NCBI GenBank assembly: GCA_945643635.1 | Contig: CALZFC010000044.1 | Location: forward strand, 124,001-188,000 | Direction of reading: 5' to 3' | From: Allodiplogaster sudhausi | Taxonomy: Eukaryota > Nematoda > Chromadorea > Rhabditida > Diplogasteridae | DNA length: 64,000 nucleotides | Shown here: piece by piece, positions 21,392 to 33,900 of the stretch | Layout of the letters: each line of letters opens with the position of its first letter | Numbering within the stretch: position 1 is the stretch's first letter | Position numbers and translations under genes: made by a program | The notes under the pieces: model-generated | Told to the model about the DNA's origin: nothing | The model's database searches: none | Seen by the model: the letters and a program-made list of their open reading frames with translations, nothing else

Positions 21392-24300
21392 AAGGCGCTG
21401 GAAGCGGCTCCCCGGCTCAAGCTCATTTCGGCGGGCCAAGCCGGAAGGAGGCAAGCGAAGCTTAGCAGGTTCGATTGACTCTTTTGTAACTACTTAGGGT
21501 ACTCTTCAGCTATTTGTACCCCAAAACCCCAAAGTTTTTCAAAACATTTATTTTTTCTGAAACTTGGGTCAGACGGGTTGTTTGGCACGGGGAACACGAA
21601 TAAAACATTAATTTTTAATTATAATGTCATTTAAACCAGTTACAGTCAGTTTTGTGGAACGTTCCCGCGCACTATGTTTCTGGGAGTGGACAGCACGAGT
21701 GACTGTCCACGCCCGATGCTCACTTTACCATATGTAGCGAACCTTCCCAAAACGACAAAATTGTGTAAAATGAAAGTCCTTTTCTTGTTCCTCGTGCTAA
21801 ATAACCCCATTTTGCGAGATGTACAACGCGCTCTGAGCCAAAATTATTTTCCACAAACTGACTGTAACTTGTTTAAATGACATTATAATAAAAAAAATTA
21901 ATGTTATGTTCGTGTTCCTCGTGCCAAACAACCCCCCTGAGCCGTTTCAGAATTTTTTTTTTAAATTTGGGGTTTTGGGGTACAAATAGGTGAGGAGTAC
22001 CCTACTTAGCATTGCCCCCTCATTCTATTTGGGGTTGCCTTCCGTATAAGCTTGCATTAACCGAAGGTTTTGGGAAAAAACACTTAATAAGTCATGTTTT
22101 CTTGATCTGTTCTAGCCTACCCGCTTGTTACCGTTCCTTCAGAATTGTTTCGGTCGAAAAGGTTTTCATTTAATACAGCGATCTTCTTGATTATCAACGA
22201 TTTATACGTTTTCACGATGTCGTCCAGTCAGGACGATAGGTAGCATTATTAAGTGCAAAACTTTCTTCATTTGTCCATTTTTCCCCTTAAAACTTTTTAT
22301 TCTATACATTAAAATGAATGTTCATAGCATGAGCATGGAAAAATCTGAATTTCAAAATGCTCTGTAGCTTGTCGGACTTTTTCCCCGGAATTTTTTTAAA
22401 AAGCGGGCTCAAACGGGCCCACGGGCCGGGCCGGGCCGGGCCCAAAATTCTAGGGCCCGGAAATCGTTCGGGCTGGGCCGGCCCAAAAATTTTGGGCCAT
22501 TTACCGGCTCTGTCCAGCACTAAGTAAAAACGCTAATCAAGCTCAGTGCTAAAAGTTGATGACAGCACGCGACCGCAACGCAACCGAGGATGTTTGTTTC
22601 GCGTCATTTAGGAATTTAGGACACCGGTGGTTTTATGATTTTGAACCGCAAGATGACAAATAGTTGGCAAATTGCCATTATGTGGCGTCGGCCCAATCCT
22701 ATCGTATTATATCACGATTAAAAAAAACTAAATTTTCGCGCAATTTTTTCAAAACACGTTTTTTCCGCCTTGTAGCAGCCCACGATTCCTCATTTTCGGT
22801 AGTTATGGTAGAACGACTGCGCCATGCCCGAGAGAAATTGACTTCTCACGGAGAGATAGCCCAGTACATTTGGGGATGTTACCCAGTCGTGGCACGTTGC
22901 CAAAATTAACGGAAAAGTCTTACAGTAGAAAAATTTGACAGTATCTCATGATTGCATTAAGCGAAATCGTGTTGAGAACCAAAATATTTAAAATTTTGTT
23001 AAGGAAATTTCTGTTTAGTGCTACCGTAAATTTCTAAGTGAGATTCCCGAATGAGGCATACTGTAACAGCAAAAAGTTTTCCAAAGGTAGTCTTGACTCC
23101 TAGTGTTCTTATTTCACGGAGCTAATAATCGACTAAGGGACCACCCAGTGTGCTTCCCAAGTGCGTGGGACCGGGGAGGGCAGAGATTCATCCTCGCACT
23201 CTGTCAACCAATAGCCACGTGTCCAATTTTAAAATTTTAAGAAACATTTTCCCACGATGTTTTAAAACAGTATAAAAGAACGGAAATGAGCAAAACAATA
23301 ACAATCGCCATCAAAATATGGCACGCCAACTCATCTGCCTTCAAACGCGCAAGGACGAGTACATGGATATGACCCTGAGAGACCTCCACCAGAAGACCAG
23401 CTTGGAGAAGGAAGATTTCTACAGATGGATAGGCACGATCAGAGGTGCAAAGTGGCCGGCCCGGCCCGGCCCGGCCCGGCCCGGCCCGGCCCGGCCCGCA
23501 GGGCCGGCCGGCCCAAAATTCCAGGGCCCGGGGCCGGGCCGGGCCCAAGAAAAGTGTGGCCGGCCCGTAGGCCCGGTTGGGCCCGTTTCCCTCGTTGGTG
23601 TGCCAGATGGTGCACTGGTGAATGAATTATAATTGCACTAGTGGATATCTTGAAGTCAGAATTTCAAATTGGCAGCATGAAAGTGCGCGGGAATTCTTTT
23701 AGCATTACTCCGTAAAATTCATTCTGTTGTTATTTTATGTTATCTTTGTAAGTTTAATATAAAATTATTTCAGGCTTACGATGTCAGAGGCGGTTAGCGA
23801 GACTGACGAGCTACCGGAAGAAGACCAAAGGATTCTAAAGAGAATTTTTGGTAAGATGTCTTCACTTTATTAAATAAGGATGATTTCATTTTCTCACATT
23901 ATTTGGGCATCTTGAGTTATTCTGGTGATTTTATTTACTCTTATTATTTAGGTAAGCAATTTGGAACCGAGACTTACTCCAAAGAGCAGATTCAGCTACT
24001 CGCAAATGCGCATCATGAACGTCTTCTCAAGCGAGAGTACCTCTTCTTTCGAAAGCGGAAGAAGGGAGAAGACGACTCCATCGTGAACATTCACTACTCC
24101 TGGCATGGACAAGAAGCTAGCGCTTCCGCTACACAGCTTCTGATGTGCACGCGTTGCGTGGTTGTGATGACAGGCGGCGGAAACGTTAGGTATTCTTTTT
24201 TTTCGAAAACTGCTTTTGGAGCTGAAGGGAGCAGAGAGAGTGTATATCATTTTCAGTCGGCACCAAGAGAAGTGTTCTGCGAAGAAATCGAAGAAAGCGG

Positions 24301-26549
24301 AAAGTGCATCTGGATCGCAGAGGAGAATCGATGGATTCATGGCAAGTGTCAGCGTCCAAGGCACTCTCGAGGAACAACAGCAGATCTCGACAGTCATGGC
24401 GAAGTGGGTGGCTACGAGCTCGCGGCCATTCTCTATCGCGGAAGATAGCGGCTTGAAGGAACTGATATCAGTCGCACTGCGGATTGGGTTAGGCTCGTTT
24501 GAAAATAATTTGTTCTTCTTCACGTTTTTTGAATGTTTCATCATTCAGTGCCAGACGTCGTAACGTGGACAATTTGGATGTATCGAGCATCATTCCGACT
24601 CGGCAGACGGTGACGAATCGGTTGAACACCCTTCAATCCGATCTTCTTGCGAAATCTGGAGCAGAAGTCGTAAATCATTTGGCAACAGTTGGTGGAGCAT
24701 TCTCTGCTGACTACGGAAAAAGAAAGGACGACTATCTGACTCTTGTCGTACACGTGGTTTACAACTGGTTAGCTTCTTCAATGTATTGCCGTGATATTAA
24801 ATATCTAATGTTTATTCACTTTTAGGCGATACTACAGCATTCATGCTGCAATGCGGCGATGTGACGTAGCAAGAAAGGACAACGTGCAAGTCTGGACCGA
24901 TATCGTGCAGGCGGGAAAGTCATTCGGCTTGACAGACGCGATTCTTCGTCAGATCTTCAGTGCATCCGATGAAGGCTCCAACATTACGAAAGCGCTTCGT
25001 TTAAACAATAAAAAAAGTGAGGAATATGCATCTTTTTACTATCATTTTCTTCTTTCCTTTTATTCAGATGTTAACTGCATCTGCCATGTGGCCAACAATC
25101 TCTGCAAGCGGACCTTCAGTCCATACAAGGATCGAAGAGGTCTTCTCTTCGAGAACGACCTCACGGATGAAGATAAGAGTCTGGTACAGCGAGGCAGGCG
25201 GCTCCTCAGTGAATTGAAGCTGGTTGTCAATGGAATCCGGGGCAGTGAAGTCGGCCAGTCACTCCGAAGGCAGCTTCCTCTTGAAGTCGAGACAAGATGG
25301 CTCTCCAAGCTCCGCTCTGCTAAGGCATTTCGTGAGTGTGCAGACGAGCTCTACAAGTACAAGGATCGCGGAAAGTTACCTGAGGTACACTGAGAATATA
25401 TAGAAATAGCATGTAGCAACCTTCATTTTTTTCCAGAACGTCAAACAAGGCCTACGCTACCTCTACGACCACAGCTCAGATTTCGATGATGTCTACAACA
25501 TTCTCCTTCAGTTCGAGGAATTTGTACAGTTTTTCCAGGTACGGAAAACATATTTCCAAATTACCGTACCACATTTTCAAATTCTGAACATTATTTAGAG
25601 AGATACGGCAGTGATCTACGAGGTCTGGCCCAGATGGAATGAACTGAAGGAAAGTCTCAGTCAAATTGTCATGACTTCTGATTCCTCGATGCAGACCTCT
25701 TTGGCCCGAAGTGCATACAAATGCATGTTGCGGAAAGAAGACGACGGTGTCATCTCCATGTTCCATAAGGTGGCCACATTCCTGCATCCAAAGAGGCGAC
25801 AATTGCGTCGACTCGCTGATGAAGCCGAACGCCGTGAGGTCATCATGATGCTGAAGGAGTTGGTCTGTGAGGTGGAAGGAGGGAACGATGGTGCGTCACA
25901 ACCGAAGGCTCCCAAGCTCCCGAGAACGGACTATGACGACCTCGATGATTCTGGCGGCAACGTGGCTACTGAGGTTGATTCTTATCTGAATGCCACCTTC
26001 AATTTCCTTGATCCTTCTGGAAACCCACATGACAACCCTCTTATCGCATGGAAGGAGCGTGCACCTGACTTCCCCGTTCTGTCCCGAGTAGTACAACAGA
26101 TCTATTCCATTCCTGCTTCTACAGCAACTGCAGAACGCTCATTCTCGGACTTGCGAAATCTTGTCCCCGACAAGCGTGAGTCACTCAGTGCTGAGTCTGT
26201 TTTCAAGTCCCTCATCATCCGTTCTCTTATGAAGTTCGAAGCGGCTTTGAATTCCCGTTAATAACATTTCCGTTGAATGCTTTATTTTCTGTTATACGCT
26301 CTCTTAAAGTAACATTTCCGTTGAATGCTTTATTTTCTGTTATTCGCTCTCTTAAAGAGGCTTGTGCTGCCCGAATCGATTGAAAAGGTGAAGGCATTAA
26401 TCAAAAAGGTCGAGAAGAAAGAGTGGGAGAAGCTGTCGGCCATGGAGGCCGCAGGCAAATCGACCTTCGCTAAGAAGTGCAACCGCAAGGACTGCGACGG
26501 AGCGGACGCCGTGGTCTGGCACGATGTAACGTACAGGCTCGCCCGCTGA
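21392..26549 (+). CDS. Unrecognised gene, last two exons, split by transposon insertions
   Basis: Exon 21392-21468 (after TTTTATGCAG, before GTTCGA, ending in phase 2) joins in frame to 26360-26549, whose acceptor is the AG at 26358-26359, and ends in TGA. Readable segments are RLKLISAGQAGRRQAKLS and then KVKALIKKVEKKEWEKL, KKCNRKDCDGADAV and WHDVTYRLAR at the C-terminus. It is a charged, lysine-rich helical protein end with a C.RKDC motif. I do not recognise the family. Upstream exons were not found. The 4.9-kb intron holds a small inverted-repeat element, a hAT end fragment and a full hAT transposase gene. The link between the two exons is inferred from phase only. Confidence 0.4.
21497..22002. 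mobile_element. Small non-autonomous inverted-repeat element (MITE-like)
   Basis: Ends GGGTACTC...GAGTACCC, with imperfect inverted repeats of about 165 bp at each side. They share TATTTGTACCCCAAAACCCC, GTTGTTTGGCACG, GGAACACGAA, ATAATGTCATTTAAAC and AGTTACAGTCAGTTT. It is flanked by direct TACTTA (21491-21496 and 22003-22008), a candidate 6-bp target duplication. The interior (about 21665-21845) has a weak ORF without meaning. Superfamily unclear. Confidence 0.75.
22403..22512. mobile_element. hAT-type terminus remnant (GGCCCG repeats)
   Basis: Contains ACGGGCCCACGGGCCGGGCC, a CCAAAATT..AGGGCCCGG block and TTTGGGCCATTTACC, ending at CTCTG (22512). Read in reverse it starts CAGAGCCGGTAAATGGCCC, the layout of many hAT ends (CAGAG.TG...AA.TGGCCCGGCC). 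The same family is seen at 44733-44860. No matching partner end is nearby. Confidence 0.6.
22513..23317. other. Spacer between hAT remnants, no gene seen
   Basis: AT-rich to mixed sequence. An open frame at 22664-22909 has no codon bias or splice context that I can support. Confidence 0.5.
23318..23444 (+). CDS. Possible first coding exon cut off by a hAT end
   Basis: An ATG in good context (TCAAAATGG) opens 42 codons of plausible protein (MARQLICLQTRK..., DMTLRDLHQKTSLEKEDF, YRWIGTIR). It reaches AG|GTGCAA at 23444/23445. That donor is made by the first bases of the hAT terminal repeat (CAGAGGTGCAA, starting 23440). If read through, the frame continues into the GC-rich repeat as meaningless Pro/Gly/Arg sequence. 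Function unknown. No acceptor of matching phase was found with confidence. Confidence 0.35.
23781..26261 (+). CDS. hAT transposase, apparently intact
   Basis: Catalyses hAT cut-and-paste. Eight exons join without stop or frameshift into 676 residues: 23781-23850, 23952-24189, 24257-24487, 24549-24767, 24826-25016, 25068-25384, 25437-25538, 25599-26261. All introns are GT-AG, most 50-100 bases. An acidic N-terminus is followed by a BED-type zinc finger: Cys89, Cys92, His105, Cys109 (CTRC...SRHQEKC). The middle contains VNCICHVANNL, the hAT C..H signature of the RNase H-like core, and LEVETRWLS. The end carries the dimerisation domain (NPLIAWKERAPDFPVLSRV, IPASTATAERSFSDLRNLVP). A 5' UTR intron probably ends at 23773. 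Intact coding capacity contrasts with the missing 3' terminal repeat. Confidence 0.92.
26263..26357 (+). repeat. 47-bp tandem duplication
   Basis: The block TAACATTTCCGTTGAATGCT...CGCTCTCTTAAAG occurs twice head to tail (26263-26309 and 26310-26357) with one base difference. It sits exactly between the hAT stop codon and the next host exon. Confidence 0.9.
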
Positions 26550-27016
26550 GAAGATTACCAGCACGTAGTCTTCCCCGATCCCCATAGTCATCCGCTAGTA
26601 GTCTAACCATGGAACATGTATGTATTTGTAGCACCCCATTCAACCTACTGCGCCCGATGTTTCAAGAGGGGTACGAAGGTGGCAAAAGTTTGATCAGCAA
26701 AATCCATCCTCAATTTATGCAAATTTTTGAAAATCATTTAAAATTCGCTGAAGGCTAATTAGGAAAAAATGAAATTGCCAAAATCATTTCTTCAGTCGTA
26801 GCAATCGATCTGGACAGGTGTATAACAATGAATGAATAATATTACCTTGATGTATCTATGTAGTTTATCAAGCAGATGTACATATATTTGTCGCGCTTTC
26901 CCAGCTTAAAACAAAAAATGTGTGCTGTAATCAAGCAAGCGAAGACAGCGGAAGAAAATGCAATATAAAATGATCGTTTCTCATTTCTTTAAGTTTAAAA
27001 CTGCTTTGCCCTTCAG
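26550..27016. other. Intergenic stretch before the kinase gene
   Basis: AT-rich, no exon seen. The start codon of the kinase gene should lie here or further upstream but I could not place it. Confidence 0.5.
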
Positions 27017-27095
27017 GCTCCATGCGGCAGGATTGAGCTGACTTCCACGAAGCTCGGCGAAGGGGCTCAAGGAGTCGTTTTTAAAGTTAGTCTAC

Positions 27096-27130
<35 letters not shown>

Positions 27131-27908
27131 GCCAACCTTTCTTTCGCTTTTGTCTAGAGAAAAATGCGAGTGAGAGAGCGAGAGAGGAGCGAGAGTGATT
27201 GAATGAGCGGGTAGAAATGGGAAGATGGGACATACAATGTATGTAAGTCTTTCTCTGGCTCTCACTGGAAAGGACAAAACATTGTGTGAATTTCTGCAGC
27301 CAGCTCTCACATAAATAATAAGGCGATAAATAAATAAATGAAACGATTAAACGTGTTATTAACAAAAGGCATATATTCATTCTCCAGGGCTACCTCCTGC
27401 CCAATCGACAGCCTGTGGCTGTTAAGATTCAGGAAGTGCCGAGTGATAAGGAGGACATCATCCGCGAGCTCTCCATTATCAACATGGTTCGTGCACATTC
27501 TCACAAATACCTCATCTATTCTAATTTTTTTCTTTTGTTTAGTTTCTGTGAAGTTTCCGGCTAAAATAATACTGCAGGAAGCTTTTAAAAGGAAATTCTG
27601 TAAAAATGTCGAGTGTGCAGATATGTATGTATGTATCTATGTATACACATATGTAAAGAGATACAGACACTTACAAATAAGAAAGTTCGGAAGACGTGAT
27701 TCTCTTGCATTTCAGCTCAATGGAGGACCCTGTATCGTCGGCTTCCACGGGGTTTTTTACAGTCTCAACGTCGTCTACATCGCCATGAGCTGTTGCGACT
27801 ACGGCAACCTCACTAGTCTGAGGGGTCGTCTCGCGGAAGGGGAAGTCGCGTTGCTTGTGAGCGATGTAACAGAAGTCAGTTCGCTGTTGTATAAGAGAGA
27901 AAACATCG

Positions 27909-27942
<34 letters not shown>

Positions 27943-30900
27943 CTAGTTGTAGATACTGTGAACTGTAGGTCAGGATGGCAAAGTTCGTGGTCCAAGTGAG
28001 ATGCGGTTGACGATGGGATTGGATTAACAAATTTATAGAAACAAGTTTAAAGAGAGAAACAAAGAGAAACGAGGAAAAATGAAACGACAAGAAGAAACAA
28101 ATATAAACAAGAACCACATTGACCCTCATACTGTCGCTTCCTTGATACATATTGAAGACGACACTCGAATAATCACAGCATGATAACGACGCAGAACTCT
28201 TCCGTAGATCAAGAAGAGAAGCAGCCAACCGGGGCCAAAGCCAACACTCCGAAATGACCACCGCGCTCGCAATCTTAGCTCATCAACAATGATATTGCCT
28301 AAGTGCCATTCCTCATCTACATTTACATAGAAAGCGTGCATTTTCTCAGGGAAAGGGTCAAATGCATATTTCCCCAACAGTACCAAATATGCCAGTTAGA
28401 TAGAGCACTTTAAGGTCAACATTAAAACTTGGCTGCAGAGTACACAAAGTAAGGTCGCAAAGATTCCTAGCTTCATTTTTCCCTCTTCCTTTCTTGGTCC
28501 ATCTTTCTTTTTTCTATACTAATACTTTTTTTCTTTCTAGATACAATTAATCTAAGAAGAAAATGGGGCGAAAGTTGAGCTCAACTATTTAACGAAAAAG
28601 ATTACATTGAAAGGGCTGCTTACTATGGAGAAGAGTAAGAACTGCCGAAATTCCTCCAAAAACGATACCGTCTCTAAAACTCATGCTATTGGGAAGCCTA
28701 AAAGTGGTCAGGCAAGAGACATAACTCAGCTACAGTATAATCATTTAAGTCAAACCTAATGAAACTTTACAGGCCGTCTCACACTGCCACCAGAAAGGCA
28801 TCGTCCACCGAGATGTCAAGCCCGCGAACATCCTTCTCCACTCTTCCGGAAAAGTCTGAGATTAGCCGCGCAAATTGTATTTTAAACAATTTTTGAGATC
28901 TGAAGTACAAAAAAGCCACTCGACCATGGGAAATGCTTTGAATGTGCGACTTTGGCATGTCCGGAGTTTGCGGTGCTGACGGCGTAATTGTTAGTTTTAG
29001 CTGCTCTTTTCTTTCTCTCTTATTCTCGCTCTGTCTGTCTTCATCTTTCTCGTTGTCTCTCTCACCGTCTCTCTCTTTCGGCGTTTCTTTCTCACTGTCT
29101 CTTCTCACACACATAGACTTTCTCTCTTTCTAACAATAAGTCTATGGTCCGTTTCCTATAAACTAAGCTTCTCGATTCTTATCGAATCGCCGATTCAGTA
29201 AAGCCCCAGAAATCGAGAGCGGGCCCTCCTACAACAGGAAATGCGACGTCTATAGCATTGGCCGGACAGCCATTGCCATGACTGTGGTGAGCACTTTTCA
29301 CTTATCGTACATTTTATTGCAAAAAAATTAACGTTTGCAGCCTGCGGGAGAAGGCTTCTCAGCGACGACCCCCCTTCCTGCCCGATGCTCCTCGGCCTTC
29401 CATGATTTCATTAGTACGTAAATCGCGAAAATGTGACGAAAAAAAGCAATATGTAATATTCAAAGGAGATGTCTGCTCATTTTTGCAGCGAGCTGCTTGG
29501 TACGAGATCCGGCGAAGCGGAAAGAAGCGTCTGAGATTCGCGAGCTCCCCTTCCTAAGGTATGCGAATTGATGATGTTCTTGACTACTCGTATAGGACGA
29601 ATGACATTTGTGCTAGCTTATTCACACTTATCACTAATCATGTTTCATCTCTTATAAGGAATTGCATTGATGACCTAGCTACGCGAATGCACATTGTTGC
29701 GATGGCTCATGGTGGTTAGTGCTTGTTTCGAGATAATCAGATGAGCAATAAGCGTTCAGATAGAGAGAAAGAGAGAGAGAGAGAGAGCGGTAGAGATATG
29801 TGGAAAATGAACGAGAGAGTGAGAGAGAAAGAGAAAGTGAGGGTGGGAGTTAATGGAGTGATACAATTTAGAATTATTTCCAGTCAGCGGCACATCTCCG
29901 CGCGTCGTGGAATCCACGGTGACGGCATCCAGCCTCGGCTCCTCTCGTCCCGCCGGAGACTCTGCAACCACGGCTGACTCTCCTCGCTCCGACAACTCTA
30001 CGGCTACCGCCGTCGGCATCTCGCCGCTTGCACTTGCCATCGAGCGGTTAGTTGAGTGCGATAGATAGAGAGTATAAGAGAAGTACTGAACCACTCGTTG
30101 TAGTATAATTGATTGTGAGTGGCAGAAAAGCAGACTGTCAAATGCATTCAGTTTCGAAACTCGTTATCTTGAAAATAGCAAGCAACTGTTGCAACTCATC
30201 TCATGGATCTTGCCGCGAAATTTGATGGCTGTCTTGATGTAGAAAAGAAAGGAGGGGGCCGATAAAGTACAGCCACTTAGAGTACGGACAAATTTCGCTG
30301 GCGGTTCTAACTCCCTGGCCTCCTTTAATGATTATATAAAGACCCGAAACCTTAGCAAATTTTGGTCCTGTATGAAGCAAGAATCGGGTGGGCGTAGTGA
30401 TAAGGATCCCCTCTTCACTTTTTAATGTCTCATGCTCGAATCCCGACCAGAGGTGCTTACGGGTCCAAAAAGGTTCAGGCCTTCCAATTTTAGCCCGGCC
30501 CTGCCCGAACAGAAATAAATAGATGGGGACAAAGAGAACGAGAGGGGAGAGAGAAAGGGAGATAGGAAAATGAAAATTGTAATAGAGAGAGAAGAATGCA
30601 GGTTTTTTTTAGATGAATTATAAAAGCATATAGCACTGTAGAACGTACAGTCCCGCCCAACATTTCAGGTACATAGATTAATTAGATTAATTAGATTAAT
30701 CTAAATAATCTCAATTGGAATTTGAACGATGTTAGGAACTTTTACACCGTTCCCTATATTTTTTAGGGTGGTTTTGGACATGCTGAACATGTTTATACAG
30801 TCGGATTTTAAAAAAAGAATCTGAAAAGGCCGTAAAAACGAAGTCGGCAGTTTCATGGCTCAGGGCCGTGTTTTTGGGTGGTGTCGCTTGACACTAGATT

Positions 30901-33900
30901 ACAAACTACAAGAATATGAGCAGTACTGGGTTCAAGATGTTTCCGTTTCTTTTGGAGTCTGTTTTGTCTCCGCGTGATTAATTTAGTTAATTGTCATAAC
31001 TGTTGAGGTGTCACTGCTTCTGGATGCATGGCTGCCATGAGCGATCAGCCGATGCGTGCGAAGCGGAGGCGATCAGGCGAGCACTGCGCCGGTTACATTT
31101 CCCAAGGTCAATCGTTCTCTTAGAGTTGTTCGTTGTTTTTTCTGTTACCGGAGATTGTAAGCGGCCTTTGAGAGCACCTGGCGTCTCGGCCTTGCACTCG
31201 CGCTGAGATGGAGTTGCTGCCTAGCCTTGCGCAGCAAAGGAATTCTGGTGACAACCGTCTTCTCTTCTGAGTACGCGCAAGCGTCTATTTTTTCAGGTTA
31301 TTATTTTCATCAGATTGATGTTATTTGCACTCAAATTTAGAAAGCTGTTGTTATAAGAAAGATGCTTATGACTGAAGAAAAGATGCTGATATAAGAAAGT
31401 TGCTTGTAACTGAATATTAGAACGAATTTGCATGGCTAAGAAAGTTGTTTTTTTAACTTAGGCAATTTATCGCCCTTTTTTATTATAGGAAGCTAATTTT
31501 TGTTTCGTTAATAGAAAATAAGGACAGCAAAAAATGCTTATGTTGTTGTTTTTTTAAGTTGCGAGCGCTTCGACTACGAGAACTTCCGCCGAGAACACGC
31601 GGTCCGATGCTCCCATTATGGTTCGTTGCTTTAAACGATTCCTTTTTCAAACCTTAAAACCCTTGCAAAGCTATTTATATTACTCACCATAGCAAACACT
31701 TTGATTATTCCGCATAATGTTAGCGAATGCCTTAATATTAGGCCGATGTTGTATATAAATTGAATTAATATTATTTTAATTACATTTTTATATGATCCTT
31801 GCTAATTCTCATTTATTGTATTTGCTACCGTAGTCAAATTGCAAGATAAAATGAACCTACAAAAAATATTAAATCACCTTACAAAAAAGTTTTAATCCAA
31901 GAAAAAGTAGTTGCCTGAAATAATCTTTGTCGTAGGATTGCTGACGATTCCCAGCTAAAGTGCTTCCACCATCGTTGATGCGGGTCACAGAGGATTAGAT
32001 CAGTCACTTTTCATTTACTTTTAGTTTTAATTTGAAGGTCAGATTTTGGTCAATTTAGTCGTCGACCCCCACGAAGCACTCCGAATTGGGTCGAGCTCAA
32101 CAAATGTCTGGATGTGCATCGGAAGACATCAACGAAACAGTAAGTTTTATTTTAAAAGGCAGAAAAAAACCGATTAGAGGCCCGTAATACAGAGATTACA
32201 TGGACAATAAGTCACGACAATAGTGAATTACAGTAATTATTTACAGTATTTCGACAATCGATCTCTAAAAATGATGCATACCTAGATTGTATTTAAATAG
32301 GGAAAATTCACAAGCGAAGTCTACAATCATAGATATTAATTACTGGAAATCGATTCATGGATATTTTATATCAATTCACAAGCAGAGTTATTGAACTGAA
32401 AAAAACATACAACCATTCTCAAGCGATCTTATTTAATCTAATATACAGATATTCTTCAGAAGGAATATAACACCCTTTTCATTTTCAGGTGTAGTCATCA
32501 AAGCCATAAAATTCCTCGTGGTTTTCAGCGTAAGCAGGGCGAGACCGCGTGGTAGAGTGAGCATTGGTTGGACTGGTATGTGACTTGGAAGAAGCGTTAA
32601 AGAGGGATGTAGAAGATTTGGAATTTGGAGTCATTTGCAAGTGGAAGGAAGCCTGGTTGCGGGAGGATGGGAAAGGTGTGAAATGCGAGTTGGAATAGAC
32701 ATTCGAGATGTAGAGGGTCCGCTAAATCGAGAATGGGGTGTAGTTACCGTACCCTTTATTGCGGCTCTCTTTGAAGGAGTCTGCCGATCTCTGGTTGGAG
32801 ATGGATGGCGGACTCTCCGACCAAGAGAAGTGGAAGTGGAAGGGGAAGGAGAGCGATAACGAGCACCGGTGACTTCAGGCGACTCTTCATCGGGATAGCC
32901 AACTGGAGGCACAGCCAGGGCATTGTTGGGCTTCCGCTTGCTGTTGTAGCTAGAATAGAAAGTGTTCAAATAATTTTTTTTATAATATTATGTAATATAA
33001 GTCGACCACAAATTTCCATATTTTCCATAGAATAAATGGTTGAAGTATTCAAACTCTTTTCTCTGATGCCGATTGAAGTTGTTGATAAGAGTGATTGCGC
33101 GCTTCTCTTGCTCTTTTATCGCATTACCCGTGGTTGGGTAGAAGAGATTTAGCATCTGCAGCAGGCAAAGCGATGATGAAAATTCTTGATTTACTTAAAA
33201 GGGAATTTATTAATACCTTGAGTAGGAATTTCCTCTTTTGAATATTTTTTCTGTTAGTAAAAAGTTCCAGTCGATCTTCCTCATGAGAGAAGAGCTCGGT
33301 GTCAAGCTTCCTCGCAAATATGGGGCCATCGGATGTCGATTCGGCCAGGTTGGCAACGAATTCACGAGGGAGAAATGCGAAATGTCTATCTGTCAATACA
33401 TCACTAGTGAAGGAGATGAGATTGTTAAGTTTTAATAACCATCTTCTTCAGCCAAGGGTGGATTTCTCTCAATGAGCTTTTCGACAGATTCAGCAATGGA
33501 CTGTATGCTGGAGTAGGTCAGCTCTCCTTCCTCTCGTACATTTGTCAGGTCAGCAGTAAGCACTCCGAATCGATCATGGAGGTAACGTGTGAGCTTAAGA
33601 AACAGTATTAGGTACATGTCGCAGTAATTTTTTTTCGTCTATGTGTGCAATAGGAAAAAACCTCAGTAAACTCCCGCCGAATTGAGCTGATGATGTCTTC
33701 TTTAAGAGCAGAGAACTCGACCTGAAGTGATGAGGGAGCTGTAGGTAAGATTCCCTGAGATGAGTGCGTGGAGAGCATAGGCGAGCCGGTAGGTTGGCTC
33801 AGGTCGAGATTCAAGGACTGCTGAGACAGACTTGGAGTCCGTCCACGAATTGGATTTACAATTGTTCCAGCTAGCTTCCTAGTAATATCAAAATAGTGAG

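Larger units (their letters stand above)
23440..26357 (+). mobile_element. hAT-family DNA transposon, 5' end intact, 3' end not found
   Basis: Starts with CAGAGGTGCAAAGTGGCC and a GGCCCG-repeat block (23452-23590), typical of hAT ends. It contains a full hAT transposase gene. No complementary CACCTCTG end is found downstream. Instead a 47-bp sequence is tandemly repeated at 26263-26357 and host exon follows immediately. The 3' terminus seems deleted or replaced, so the element could not excise as a standard unit. Confidence 0.75.

Noticed and set aside
22302..22520. Minus-strand ORF rich in Gly/Pro/Arg
   Set aside because: Translation of the hAT terminus repeat.
23318..23632. 104-residue ORF through the GGCCCG block
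   Set aside because: Its second half is a Pro/Ala/Gly translation of the hAT GC-rich terminal repeat.
31003..31206. 67-residue Cys/His-rich ORF in the terminal repeat (and its copy at 36878-37081)
   Set aside because: Another frame of the same stretch chains in phase to three further exons; the Cys/His pattern has no zinc-finger spacing.
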